In this document: positions 38,048 through 46,234 of the stretch, one piece after another | Layout of the letters: each line of letters opens with the position of its first letter | How positions within the stretch are numbered: position 1 is the stretch's first letter | Assembly (NCBI RefSeq): GCF_036346595.1 | Contig: NZ_CP107834.1 | Location: 2,170,001-2,234,000, forward strand | Direction of reading: 5' to 3' | Origin: Streptomyces sp. NBC_00525 | GTDB lineage: Bacteria; Actinomycetota; Actinomycetes; Streptomycetales; Streptomycetaceae | DNA: 64,000 bases | Program-made: the position numbers and the translations under genes | The notes under the pieces: model-generated | The model's database searches: none | Told to the model about the DNA's origin: nothing | Seen by the model: only the letters and a program-made list of their open reading frames with translations

Positions 38048-39036
38048 GGACGCGGCGGGCGGCGCGGCGGGTGCGTACGGCCCTGGCGGGCGGGGCGGCG
38101 CTGGCCCTGGTGCTGGCGGGGTGCGGGCTGAAGAGCGGGTCGCCGATGGTGGACGACGTGGTGCCCGGGTCGGTCGGGCAGGGGGAGCCGCTGGACGGTG
38201 CCTCGCTGACCGTGACCTCGAAGAACTTCAGCGAGAACATCATCCTGAGCCAGATGATCGGGCTGATCTTCAAGGCGGCCGGGGCGGAGGTCCTGGACCG
38301 GACGAACCTGCCGGGCTCGATCAGCGCCCGCGAGGCGATCGCCCAGGGCGAGGCGGACGCCATGTACGAGTACACGGGCACCGGCTGGATCACGTACCTC
38401 GGGCACGCGAAGCCCATCACCGACCCGCTGGAGCAGTGGAAGGCGGTGCGCGACGCGGACCTGCGCAACGGGGTGACCTGGCTGCGGCCGTCCACCCTCA
38501 ACAACACGTACGCGCTCGCCGTCAGCCGCCGCAACAACGCCAAGTACCACCTCAAGACGCTGTCCGACGCGGCCGCGCTGGCGAAGAAGGACCCGTCGGC
38601 GGTGACGGTCTGCGTCGAGAACGAGTTCGCCTCGCGCGACGACGGGCTGCCCGGCATGGAGAAGGCGTACGGGATGTCCCTGCCGTCCGCCAACATCAAG
38701 AAGATGGACGCGGGGATCATCTACACCCAGGTCTCGAAGTCCGACTCCTGCCTGCTCGGCGAGGTCTTCACCACGGACGGCCGCATCAAGGCGATGGACC
38801 TGGAGGTCCTGGCGGACGACAAGCACTTCTTCCCCAACTACAACGCGGCGCCCGTGGTGCACACCCCCACGCTGGAGAAGTACCCGGAGATCGCCGGTCT
38901 CCTCGACCCCCTCAGCAAGCGGCTGACCACGGAGGTGGCCCAGGAGCTGAACGCCCGCGTGGACGTGGACGGCCGGGACCCGCACGAGGTGGCCAAGGAC
39001 TGGCTGGTCGAGGAGGGCTTCATCAAGGAGGGCTGA
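38044..39036 (+). CDS. Osmoprotectant-binding lipoprotein (OpuCC/ProX-like)
   Basis: A 330-residue substrate-binding protein, last of the operon and overlapping the preceding gene by ATGA. Signal peptide with lipobox ALVLAGC (Cys28), then the OpuAC fold: VTSKNFSENIILSQMIGLIF, LPGSISAREAIAQGEADAMYEYTGTGW, LNNTYALAVSRRN and PTLEKYPEIAGLLDPL. It captures quaternary amines such as glycine betaine or choline outside the membrane. The ligand's identity is not certain. Confidence 0.93.
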   Translation: MRTRRAARRVRTALAGGAALALVLAGCGLKSGSPMVDDVVPGSVGQGEPLDGASLTVTSKNFSENIILSQMIGLIFKAAGAEVLDRTNLPGSISAREAIAQGEADAMYEYTGTGWITYLGHAKPITDPLEQWKAVRDADLRNGVTWLRPSTLNNTYALAVSRRNNAKYHLKTLSDAAALAKKDPSAVTVCVENEFASRDDGLPGMEKAYGMSLPSANIKKMDAGIIYTQVSKSDSCLLGEVFTTDGRIKAMDLEVLADDKHFFPNYNAAPVVHTPTLEKYPEIAGLLDPLSKRLTTEVAQELNARVDVDGRDPHEVAKDWLVEEGFIKEG

Positions 39037-39075
39037 ACCCCCGCGACGGCGTGGGCCGAGCCGCCCCGAACCACG

Positions 39076-39092
39076 TGCAAAGATTCTTTGCA
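39076..39092. promoter_or_regulatory. Palindromic operator 1 of the ArsR-like regulator
   Basis: TGCAAAGATTCTTTGCA is a perfect 7-bp inverted repeat around ATT. It lies 44 bp upstream of the regulator's ATG and 8 bp before a second, near-identical site, which strongly suggests autoregulation. Confidence 0.78.
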
Positions 39093-39100
39093 AAAACCCG

Positions 39101-39120
39101 TTGCAAAGGACTCTTTGCAA
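39101..39120. promoter_or_regulatory. Palindromic operator 2 of the ArsR-like regulator
   Basis: TTGCAAAGGACTCTTTGCAA is a perfect 8-bp inverted repeat around GACT, ending 15 bp before the ATG at 39136, in the expected promoter or leader region. Confidence 0.78.
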
Positions 39121-39135
39121 GTCTACGGTGGAGCC

Positions 39136-39747
39136 ATGTCCTCCAGCGAAGTTCACGACGACCACAGCGCCACGGCGGCAGACCCCAGCCTCCTGCACAT
39201 CGATGCCCGCGCCCTGCGCGGACTCGCCCACCCGCTGCGGCTCCGCCTGCTCAACGCCCTGCGCGAGCACGGCCCCGCCACCGCGTCCGGCGTCGCCGAG
39301 CGGCTCGGCGAGTCCAGCGGCGCCACCAGTTACCACCTGCGCCAGCTGGCTTCGTACGGCTTCGTCGAGGACGACCCCACCCGCGGCAAGGGCCGCGAAC
39401 GCTGGTGGCGGGCCGCACACGCCGGTGCCGCCTTCGACTCCGACCTCATGCAGCACGCCGACCCCGAGGTGCGGGGCGCCATGGGCGTCGTCCTGCACGA
39501 GATCGCCACCCTGCACGCGCAGGAGCTCAGCACCTGGCTCGGCACGATGCACGAGTGGTCCCACGAGTGGTACGAGGGCTCCAGCCTCAGCGACTTCAAG
39601 CTCCGCCTGACGCCCGAGCTCTCCCTAGAGCTCACCCAGAAGGTCAATGACCTGATCAACAGCTACCGCGGCCGCGTCCCCGAGGGCACCGAGGGTTCCG
39701 CCGTGGTCCGCGCCCACGTGCACGTCTTCCCGCGCCGCACCGACTGA
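39136..39747 (+). CDS. ArsR-like winged-helix regulator
   Basis: A 203-residue regulator. The HTH (DARALRGLAHPLRLRLLNALREHGPATASGVAERLGESSGATSYHLRQL in pieces) is of the HTH_20/ArsR type, followed by FVEDDPTRGKGRERWWRAAH and a longer C-terminal helical domain than metal-sensing ArsR proteins have. No Cys pairs are present, so metal sensing is unlikely. Two palindromic operators directly upstream suggest that it represses its own gene and the small downstream gene at 39762, which starts 14 bp after its stop. Confidence 0.85.
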   Translation: MSSSEVHDDHSATAADPSLLHIDARALRGLAHPLRLRLLNALREHGPATASGVAERLGESSGATSYHLRQLASYGFVEDDPTRGKGRERWWRAAHAGAAFDSDLMQHADPEVRGAMGVVLHEIATLHAQELSTWLGTMHEWSHEWYEGSSLSDFKLRLTPELSLELTQKVNDLINSYRGRVPEGTEGSAVVRAHVHVFPRRTD

Positions 39748-39761
39748 AAGGACCGACCGTC

Positions 39762-39965
39762 ATGGACCCCGAAACCTACCTCGCCCCGTACCGCGTCCAC
39801 TCCTCCGAGATGCGCCTGCACGTCCGCGACCTCCGTCTCGCCCGCCGCACGGCCCTGCGCCGGAAGCTGCGAAACCGGCTGGGCTGGGCCATCGTCGAGA
39901 TGGGGCTGCGCGTGCTCCCGGCCGGTGCCGCGGGCCGCCCGGCCCGCGCTCCCCGTCCCGCGTAG
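39762..39965 (+). CDS. Small basic protein downstream of the ArsR-like regulator
   Basis: A 67-residue protein (MDPETYLAPYRVHSSEMRLH) that is strongly basic in its centre (RLARRTALRRKLRNRLG) with a short amphipathic segment WAIVEMGLRVLP. No domain is recognised. GAAAGGA lies upstream and the gene is 14 bp after the regulator, so it is probably co-transcribed and under the same operators. No membrane helix is clear. Confidence 0.6.
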   Translation: MDPETYLAPYRVHSSEMRLHVRDLRLARRTALRRKLRNRLGWAIVEMGLRVLPAGAAGRPARAPRPA

Positions 39966-39976
39966 CGCCGCCGGGT

Positions 39977-40759
39977 TCAGCAGCCCGGTACCTTACCCCC
40001 GCGGTCCAGGGCGCGCAGCGAGTCCACCGCACCCTTGAGCGTGGTGACCGGGATCAGCCGCAGGCCGTCGGGGAGTTCGGACTTCGCCTCCGAGCACTCC
40101 GCCTTCGGCACCAGGAAGACGGTCGCCCCGTCCCGGCGGGCCGCCTGCGTCTTGAGCGAGACCCCGCCGACCGCGCCGACGTCCCCGTCCGCGTCGATCG
40201 TGCCCGTGCCCGCGATGACGCGGCCGCCGGTGAGATCGCCGCCGGAGCCGTCGCCGTCCAGCTTGTCCACGATGCCCAGCGCGAAGAAGAGGCCGGCGCT
40301 GGGGCCGCCGATGTCGGCCAGATGCAGCGTGATGTCCACGGAGCCGGGCTTCCGGCCCAGGTAGTTCAGCGCGGCGTCCACGGCGGCGTCCTGCGACTTC
40401 GCCATGTCGTCCAGGTTGTGCCGCTCGATCTCCTTCTCGGAGCCGCCCGTCGGGTACACCGAGTCGCGGGGCATCACGGCCCGGTCCGTACGGAACCAGC
40501 TGTCCACGACGTCACCGAGGCCGACGTCCGCCTCCGGGCCCGTCGCCACGATCGTCGTCATCCGCAGCTCGCCCTCGGTGGAGCGGGTCGGGGTGCCCTT
40601 GATGCTGATCACGGGCGTGCCGTGGTCGTCCCCCAGCACATTCGCGGTCGTCCCCGGCTGCGCCAGCGTGAACGGCAGCGGCGCGAAGGCGGCCGTGCCG
40701 ATGAGGGCGGCGACGGGCAGGGCGGCGAGGGCGAGGGTACGGGCGCGCGGTGTGAACAC
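39977..40759 (-). CDS. Secreted Lon-like (S16) serine protease without PDZ insert
   Basis: A 260-residue protein from GTG 40759 with an N-terminal hydrophobic signal/anchor (LALAALPVAALIGTAAFA). The C-terminal half is a Lon proteolytic domain with Ser154 in GGPSAGLFFALGIVD and Lys203 in GGVSLKTQAARR, the Ser-Lys dyad. Related YlbL-type proteins are about 350 residues because a PDZ domain sits in the middle; the shorter spacing here leaves no room for one. It faces outward if the signal is used. The substrate is unknown. Confidence 0.85.
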   Translation of the reverse strand: MFTPRARTLALAALPVAALIGTAAFAPLPFTLAQPGTTANVLGDDHGTPVISIKGTPTRSTEGELRMTTIVATGPEADVGLGDVVDSWFRTDRAVMPRDSVYPTGGSEKEIERHNLDDMAKSQDAAVDAALNYLGRKPGSVDITLHLADIGGPSAGLFFALGIVDKLDGDGSGGDLTGGRVIAGTGTIDADGDVGAVGGVSLKTQAARRDGATVFLVPKAECSEAKSELPDGLRLIPVTTLKGAVDSLRALDRGGKVPGC

Positions 40760-40782
40760 GCGCCCAATCTAACGTGCCTCCC

Positions 40783-41424
40783 TCAGCGCAACGCGTCCGC
40801 GACCTCACGGGCGGCGTCCACCACACGGGGGCCGACGCGCTCCGGCACGGAGTCCGCCAGCATGACCACGCCGACGCTCCCCTCCACCCCGGTCACACCC
40901 ATCAGCGCCGCCGCCGCACCGCTCGCACCCGCCTCCAGCTCCCCGTGGGTGAGCGTGAACGCGGTCTCGGCCACCGGCCGCTGGCGGGCGGCCAGGATCG
41001 CGCGCCCGGCGGCGCCCCGGTCCAGCGGATGGCGGAAGCCCGCCCGGTAGGCGACGTGGTAGTCGGTCCAGGTCGGCTCCACCACCGCGACCGCCAGCGC
41101 GTCCGAGCCGTCGACCAGCGTGAGGTGGGCGGTGGCCCCGATGTCCTCGGCCAGCGAGCGCAGCGCCGGCAGCGCCGCTTCCCGGACCAGCGGATGCACC
41201 TGGCGGCCCAGGCGCAGCACGCCGAGGCCGACCCGTGCCCGGCCGCCCAAGTCGCGGCGTATCAGGGTGTGTTGTTCGAGCGTGGCGAGCAGACGGTAGA
41301 CCACGGTGCGGTTGACGCCGAGTTTGTTGGACAACTCGGTGACCGTGAGGCCGTGGTCGGTGTCGGCGAGCAGCTTGAGGACACGCAGTCCTCTGTCGAG
41401 CGTCTGGGAGGTTTCCGCGGTCAC
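40783..41424 (-). CDS. IclR-family transcriptional regulator
   Basis: A 213-residue regulator from GTG 41424 (GGAGGAGAGGG just upstream). N-terminal HTH (TSQTLDRGLRVLKLLADTDHGLTVTELSNKLGVNRTVVYRLLATL, in order) and the IclR effector domain (GATAHLTLVDGSDALAVAVVEP, FRHPLDRGAAGRAILAARQ). No catabolic cluster adjoins it, so its target is not evident. It starts away from the secreted Lon-like gene, with 477 bp of non-coding DNA upstream. Confidence 0.88.
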   Translation of the reverse strand: MTAETSQTLDRGLRVLKLLADTDHGLTVTELSNKLGVNRTVVYRLLATLEQHTLIRRDLGGRARVGLGVLRLGRQVHPLVREAALPALRSLAEDIGATAHLTLVDGSDALAVAVVEPTWTDYHVAYRAGFRHPLDRGAAGRAILAARQRPVAETAFTLTHGELEAGASGAAAALMGVTGVEGSVGVVMLADSVPERVGPRVVDAAREVADALR

Positions 41425-41815
41425 GACGCCCTCTCCTCCGTGGGTGAGCGGCGGCGGCTGTCCCGTGGGAAGTGCGCCACCGGTCCCGGAGGCGACGCAC
41501 GGAGAGGCCGCCGGCCTGGCCAAGGCACCGGCTGCGCTCCGCGGCGGCATTGCCACGGGGCGTTCACTTTTTTTGGACAGTAGCGAGCGAGTCCGCTCAG
41601 CGGAAGACCTCGTCCAGAATCCGGGCGCCCGCGCGAGCCCGGTTGTGCGGCACGAGCATAAGCGCCGGTCAGCGGCGCGCGGGCGGCGGGTCGCCCATCT
41701 ACGCGCGTCCATGTCGGTCGACGTCGTCGCGACGCTCCGTAGACGGGATGTGAACCGCGGTTAACTCACCGTGAAAATTTTTCTGGCGATTTCCGGGCTG
41801 CCCCGGATGCGCGGA
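41425..41815. other. Long non-coding stretch upstream of the IclR gene
   Basis: No convincing ORF is visible. The stretch contains a T7 run with CTTTTTTTGGACAG near 41570 and an AT-rich patch (GTGAAAATTTTTC) near 41771, unusual for this genome. These could belong to the IclR promoter and leader, but no defined element can be supported. Confidence 0.5.
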
Positions 41816-41850
41816 GGCCCCGGAACCCTCGCGAGGAAGGTTCCGGGGCC
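41816..41850 (-). terminator. Terminator after the helicase gene
   Basis: A perfect 12-bp stem GGCCCCGGAACC / GGTTCCGGGGCC with an 11-base loop, 52 bp beyond the helicase stop. Confidence 0.78.
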
Positions 41851-41901
41851 ATGGCGGTGCGCGGTACGCGGTACGCGGCAGGCGGGGGCCGTCAGGGGCC
41901 G

Positions 41902-43683
41902 TCACCTCATGCGGGTGGCCCACTCCTGGACCTTCTTGATGCGCTGCTCGATCTGCCCGGCGGTGGCCTCCGCGCTCGGCGGCCCGCCGCAGACCCGGCG
42001 CAGCTCGGTGTGGATGACGCCGTGCGGCTTGCCGCTCTGGTGGGTGTAGGCCGACACCATGGTGTTGAGCTGCTTGCGCAGCCCGAGGAGCTGCTTGTGC
42101 GTGACGACCGGCCGGTCCTGGGCGGGCTTCTCCAGCAGGTCGGCCTCGGCTGCGGGCTTCTGCCTGCTGTGCGCGATCTGCCGGGTCTGCCGCTTCTGGA
42201 GGAGCAGCTGCACCTGGTCGGGTTCGAGGAGGCCGGGGATGCCGAGGTAGTCCTGCTCCTCCTCGCTGCCGGGGTGGGCCTGCATGCCGAACTCGGCGCC
42301 GTCGTACAGCACCCGGTCGAAGACGGCGTCGGACTCCAGCGCCTCGAAGGGCAGCTGCTCCTCGGTCTCCTCGTCCTCCAGCCGCTCGGCGTCGGCGAGG
42401 AGCTTGTCCTCCTCGGCGAACGGGTTCTCCTCGTCGCTGCCCCTCTTCGGCTTGTCGAGCACGTGGTCCCGCTCGACCTCCATCTCGTTGGCGAACTCCA
42501 GGAGCATCGGGATGGTGGGGACGAACACGGACGCGGTCTCGCCGCGCCTGCGGGAGCGGACGAAGCGGCCGACGGCCTGGGCGAAGAAGAGCGGGGTCGA
42601 GATGGTGGTGGCGTACACCCCGACCGCGAGGCGCGGCACGTCCACGCCCTCGGAGACCATGCGGACCGCGACCATCCAGCGCGAGTCGTCCTGGCTGAAC
42701 TTGTCGATCTTCTTGGACGCGGCCTTCTCGTCGGACAGGACGACGGTGGGGGTCTCGCCGGTGACCTTCTTGAGGATCTTGGCGTACGCGCGTGCCGACT
42801 CCTGGTCCGTGGCGATGACGAGCCCGCCGGCGTCCGGGATGCCCTTGCGGACCTCGGTGAGCCGCTTGTCGGCGGCGCTCAGCACATTGGGAATCCACTC
42901 GCCGGTGGGCGCCAGGGCGGTGCGCCACGCCTGCCCGATGGCGTCCTTGGTCATGGGCTCGCCGAGCCGGGCCTCGATCTCGTCGCCGGCCTTGGTGCGC
43001 CAGCGCATGTTGCCGCTGTAGCTGAGGAATATCACCGGGCGCACGACGCCGTCGGCCAGGGCGTTGCCGTAGCCGTAGGTGTAGTCGGCGGAGGAGCGCC
43101 GGATGCCGTCGTCGCCCTCCTCGTACACGACGAACGGGATGGGGTTGGTGTCCGAGCGGAACGGGGTGCCGGTGAGGGCGAGCCGGCGGGTGGCCGGGTC
43201 GAACGCCTCCTGGCACGCCTCGCCCCAGGACTTGGAGTCCCCGGCGTGGTGGATCTCGTCGAGGATGACGAGCGTCTTGCGCTGCTCGCACCGGTTGCGG
43301 TGCAGCATCGGGCGGACGCCGACGCCCGCGTAGGTGACGGCTACCCCGTGGTACTCCTTGCTCAGCGGACCGGCGCTGTAGTCGGGGTCGAGCTTGATCC
43401 CTATCCGGGCGGCCGCCTCGGCCCACTGCTTCTTCAGATGCTCGGTGGGTGCGACGACGGTGATCTGCTGCACGACGTGGTGGTGCAGCAGCCAGGAGGC
43501 GAGGGTCAGCGCGAAGGTGGTCTTCCCCGCGCCGGGGGTGGCGACGGCGAGGAAGTCGCGCGGCTGCTCCTGGATGTACTTCTCCATGGCGCCCTGCTGC
43601 CAGGCTCGCAGCTTGCCGGCCGTGCCCCAGGGGGCGCGGCCGGGGAAGGCGGGTGAGAGGTGGTGGGAGGCGGTAGTAGTCAC
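41902..43683 (-). CDS. DEAD/DEAH-box (SF2) helicase
   Basis: A 593-residue helicase: motif I ATPGAGKTTFALT, motif II DEIHHAGDS, motif III LTGTPFRSDT, and in the second RecA domain MVSEGVDVPRLAVGVYATT and the arginine-finger motif AVGRFVRSRRR. This resembles XPB/RAD25-like and type III restriction R-subunit-like helicases; no nuclease domain is attached, and the C-terminal 150 residues are acidic and helical. It is a stand-alone gene conserved in streptomycetes. A DNA repair or RNA role is possible; the sequence does not decide. Confidence 0.88.
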   Translation of the reverse strand: MTTTASHHLSPAFPGRAPWGTAGKLRAWQQGAMEKYIQEQPRDFLAVATPGAGKTTFALTLASWLLHHHVVQQITVVAPTEHLKKQWAEAAARIGIKLDPDYSAGPLSKEYHGVAVTYAGVGVRPMLHRNRCEQRKTLVILDEIHHAGDSKSWGEACQEAFDPATRRLALTGTPFRSDTNPIPFVVYEEGDDGIRRSSADYTYGYGNALADGVVRPVIFLSYSGNMRWRTKAGDEIEARLGEPMTKDAIGQAWRTALAPTGEWIPNVLSAADKRLTEVRKGIPDAGGLVIATDQESARAYAKILKKVTGETPTVVLSDEKAASKKIDKFSQDDSRWMVAVRMVSEGVDVPRLAVGVYATTISTPLFFAQAVGRFVRSRRRGETASVFVPTIPMLLEFANEMEVERDHVLDKPKRGSDEENPFAEEDKLLADAERLEDEETEEQLPFEALESDAVFDRVLYDGAEFGMQAHPGSEEEQDYLGIPGLLEPDQVQLLLQKRQTRQIAHSRQKPAAEADLLEKPAQDRPVVTHKQLLGLRKQLNTMVSAYTHQSGKPHGVIHTELRRVCGGPPSAEATAGQIEQRIKKVQEWATRMR

Positions 43684-43831
43684 GGTCTCCGGTTCGGGTC
43701 TCTCGGGTACGTGGGCGCTGTCCGCGCGGGCCGGACCGGCTGCACGCGATACGACAACCGGGCCACCCTACCGGGGTCCCGGCCCCGCCCGGCGGCGATC
43801 CGCCCCGCCCGGCGCGGAAGTGCGACCGCTC

Positions 43832-44221
43832 TCACACGGGGGCGCTCACCAGGTCGCGCAGTCCGTCGGCGATGGCCTGCAACTCGTCCACCTCGCCCGT
43901 CGCGACCGCGATGACCAGGCGTTCCGCCGCGTCGATGTCCGGCCGGAGGCCGACCCCGTTCATGACGAGGAAGGTCACGCAGGACAGCCAGGCGGTCCGC
44001 TTGTTCCCGTCGAAGAACGGGCGGTTGACCGACAGGGACTGAAGCAGCGCGGCCGCCTTCTCCAGGACGTCCGGGTACGCCTCCTGGCCGAACATGGCGG
44101 CCGAGGGCCGGTGGACCGCCGACTCCAGGAGACCGCCGTCGCGGAGCACGATCCGCATGTCAGGACAGGCGTGCTCGGCGATGACGAGAACGTCCTCGGA
44201 GCTCAGGTAGACACAGCTCAC
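43832..44221 (-). CDS. Doc-like (Fic-fold) toxin with an altered active-site motif
   Basis: A 129-residue protein from GTG 44221, overlapping the antitoxin stop (GTGA). The fold pattern of death-on-curing toxins is clear (YLSSEDVLVIAEHA, RDGGLLESAVHRPSAAMFGQEAYPDVLEKAAALLQSL). The Fic motif reads NRPFFDGNKRTAW: where active Doc proteins have His (H-x-F-x-D-x-N-K-R), this protein has Arg67 (codon CGC; His would be CAC). That His is required for kinase activity of P1 Doc, so the protein may be inactive or have changed chemistry. The antitoxin gene remains intact. Confidence 0.85.
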   Translation of the reverse strand: MSCVYLSSEDVLVIAEHACPDMRIVLRDGGLLESAVHRPSAAMFGQEAYPDVLEKAAALLQSLSVNRPFFDGNKRTAWLSCVTFLVMNGVGLRPDIDAAERLVIAVATGEVDELQAIADGLRDLVSAPV

Positions 44222-44418
44222 TTGAGCCGCTCCATGAGCTCGCTCCACTTGGCCGCCTGCTCCTGCGCCGTGCGGCGGACGATCGCCTGCTGAGCCGTAC
44301 GGGCCAGATAGTCGTCCACGGCCCTGAGCACTATGGCGTGCATGCTGGCGCCCTCCTGCTCGGCACGCTGCTTGAGGGCTTCCGTCTGGTCGTCGCGGAG
44401 ACGCAGGTTCATGGCCAT
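44218..44418 (-). CDS. Ribbon-helix-helix antitoxin of the Doc-like pair
   Basis: A 66-residue protein: N-terminal strand AMNLRLRDDQTEALKQRAEQEG then a helix pair (ASMHAIVLRAVDDYLART) typical of CopG/RHH DNA-binding antitoxins, and a C-terminal helix (AQEQAAKWSELMERLK) expected to wrap the toxin. It overlaps the toxin gene by 4 bp. Just upstream, GGTACCACCGGGTGGGGTC and TGGTACCACTC (44427-44460) carry two GGTACCAC copies that could be the operator. Confidence 0.85.
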   Translation of the reverse strand: MAMNLRLRDDQTEALKQRAEQEGASMHAIVLRAVDDYLARTAQQAIVRRTAQEQAAKWSELMERLK

Positions 44419-44458
44419 ACCAAAACGGTACCACCGGGTGGGGTCAATCTGGTACCAC

Positions 44459-45925
44459 TCAGCGCTCCCGTACCCGTGCCGCCACCCACGCGCCCGCCAG
44501 GGCGACCGCCGCCATCGGGAAGAAGACCACCGCGAAGGCGGCCGGGTGGGAGTTGGTGGCGGCGGCTTCGTGGGCGGCGTCCATCGTGCCGCCGCCCAGG
44601 GCGGCGAACGCGGCTCCGCCGGCGGCCAGCAGGAGCACGTTGGAGAGGCCGTCGGAGATCTGGAGGGCGGCGGAGTTGGCGCCCGCCTCCTCGGGGGCGG
44701 AGAGCTTCAGCAGGAGCACGCTGGTGGAGGCGATCACCAGGCCCATGCCGAAGCAGCCGAACGCCCAGGCCACCGCCACCGTCCACACCGGCACGGAGTC
44801 GATCAGCACCGCCGGGGCGGCCGCGATGGAGAGCGCGACCAGGATCATCGCGCCGACCATCAGGCGCCCCCGGTACGGCTCCACGCGGGGCCGGGACTGT
44901 ACGAAGGAGCCCAGCGCCCACGTACCGCCGCCTGCCGCCAGCGAGAGACCCGCCAGCGTCGGCGAGAGCCCGCGCTGGGTGACCAGCATCAGCGGGACGA
45001 AGGACTCGGCGGCGATGAAGGAACCGGCGGCCACCCCGCGCAGCAGCACCACCGCCGGCAGCCCGCGCGCGGCGCGCCAGGTGCCGTGCGGCAGCAGGCC
45101 CCGGATAGCCGGTACGAGCAGCGCGGCCCCGGCCACCGCAGGCAGCAGGGACAGCCAGTCCAGCTCCTGGCCGGCGTACTGGAGCAGCCCGGCCCCCAGC
45201 GAGATCGCCAGCGCGAGCGCGATGCGCCGCCGGTCGAACCCCGCCGCGGCCACCGCCGGGTCCGCGGGCCCGGATGCCTTGCGCCGGATCTCCGGCAGCG
45301 CCAGCGCGAGCGGGAAGACCACCAGGACCGGGATGCCGATGAACACCCACCGCCAGCCCAGGTGCTCGGTCACGCTGCCGGCGGCCAGCGGTCCGACGAC
45401 GGAGGGGATGACCCAGCTCGCGGCGAACGCGGCCATGATCGCCGGCCGCAGCCGCTCCGGATAGGCCCGCCCGATCACCACGTACAGCGCGACGATGACC
45501 AGCCCGCCGCCGAGCCCCTGCACGGCGCGCCCCGCGATGAACAGCCACATCGTGCCCGCGGTCCCGGACAGCAGCAGCCCCGCCCCGAAGGCGCTGATCC
45601 CGGCGGCCAGCGGCGCCAGCGGGCCGCGCCGGTCCGCCCACTGCCCGGACAGCACCATGGCGAAGAGGCTGGTGGTGAAGTACGCCGAGAACGCGAACGC
45701 GTACAGCGGGATGCCGTGCAGTTCCCGCGCGGCGACCGGCATCGCGGTGCCCACGGCCGTCGCCTCGAAGGCGATCAGGAAGACCACGGACACGATGCCG
45801 ATGCTGAGCGCCCGGTACGTCCGCCCGAGGACCCCCTCCGGCGGTGCGGGCTTCGCGACGCCGGGGGCGTCGGGGTCTTCGATGAGGCGCGGGACATCGG
45901 CGTCCCGCGGTTCCAGGGCGGTCAT
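44459..45925 (-). CDS. MFS transporter (drug/H+ antiporter-like)
   Basis: A 488-residue membrane protein with about 12-14 hydrophobic helices. After a 35-residue cytoplasmic head, YRALSIGIVSVVFLIAFEATAVGTAMPV is helix 1, SGQWADRRGPLAPL is the loop 2-3 motif, and GRAVQGLGGGLVIVALYVVIG and WRWVFIGIPVLVVFPLAL follow. These resemble DHA2-type drug exporters. ATG 45925 is chosen from helix position. It ends 40 bp upstream of the antitoxin gene on the same strand, with no evidence of functional linkage. Confidence 0.87.
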   Translation of the reverse strand: MTALEPRDADVPRLIEDPDAPGVAKPAPPEGVLGRTYRALSIGIVSVVFLIAFEATAVGTAMPVAARELHGIPLYAFAFSAYFTTSLFAMVLSGQWADRRGPLAPLAAGISAFGAGLLLSGTAGTMWLFIAGRAVQGLGGGLVIVALYVVIGRAYPERLRPAIMAAFAASWVIPSVVGPLAAGSVTEHLGWRWVFIGIPVLVVFPLALALPEIRRKASGPADPAVAAAGFDRRRIALALAISLGAGLLQYAGQELDWLSLLPAVAGAALLVPAIRGLLPHGTWRAARGLPAVVLLRGVAAGSFIAAESFVPLMLVTQRGLSPTLAGLSLAAGGGTWALGSFVQSRPRVEPYRGRLMVGAMILVALSIAAAPAVLIDSVPVWTVAVAWAFGCFGMGLVIASTSVLLLKLSAPEEAGANSAALQISDGLSNVLLLAAGGAAFAALGGGTMDAAHEAAATNSHPAAFAVVFFPMAAVALAGAWVAARVRER

Positions 45926-46106
45926 GAGCCAAGAGTAAGGGGCGAAATGCGAGGTGAACCCTGTCGATGGTCCCGGCCGTCCTACGCTCCTGGTCCTACG
46001 TCCCGCGCCGAACGTGAACGGCGTATGGCAGTCGCGTTGCACGCCGGACCGAACCCTTGAGCGCCCGCGCGGCCGGGCCTACGTTCAGTTGTGCGACACC
46101 ACGCAG

Positions 46107-46178
46107 GACCGTGTGCCCGAGAGGCTCAGGGGCTCGACTGCAACTCGAGTTACACCGGTTCGAATCCGGTCACGGTCT
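46107..46178 (+). tRNA. tRNA-Cys (anticodon GCA)
   Basis: Acceptor arms GACCGTG and CACGGTC pair perfectly, leaving discriminator U73 (46178), as tRNA-Cys requires. The anticodon stem-loop CTCGA-CTGCAAC-TCGAG gives GCA. The D-arm (GCCCGAGAGGCTCAGGGG) and T-arm (CCGGTTCGAATCCGG) are intact, with a short variable loop. Encoded CC follows but not A. Confidence 0.92.
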
Positions 46179-46186
46179 CCGAATGG

Positions 46187-46224
46187 CGAACCGCCCGCAC
46201 CCTCGCCGAGGGGCGGGCGGTTCG
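46187..46224. terminator. Bidirectional terminator between tRNA-Cys and the lipoprotein operon
   Basis: A perfect 12-bp stem CGAACCGCCCGC / GCGGGCGGTTCG with a 14-base loop between the plus-strand tRNA and the end of the minus-strand operon at 46235. Confidence 0.75.
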
Positions 46225-46234
46225 GCGTTCCGGG

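Noticed and set aside
46107..46178. First read as tRNA-Ser because of the flanking sequence GGACCGT
   Set aside because: The anticodon loop gives GCA, the variable loop is short and the discriminator is U, all fitting tRNA-Cys.
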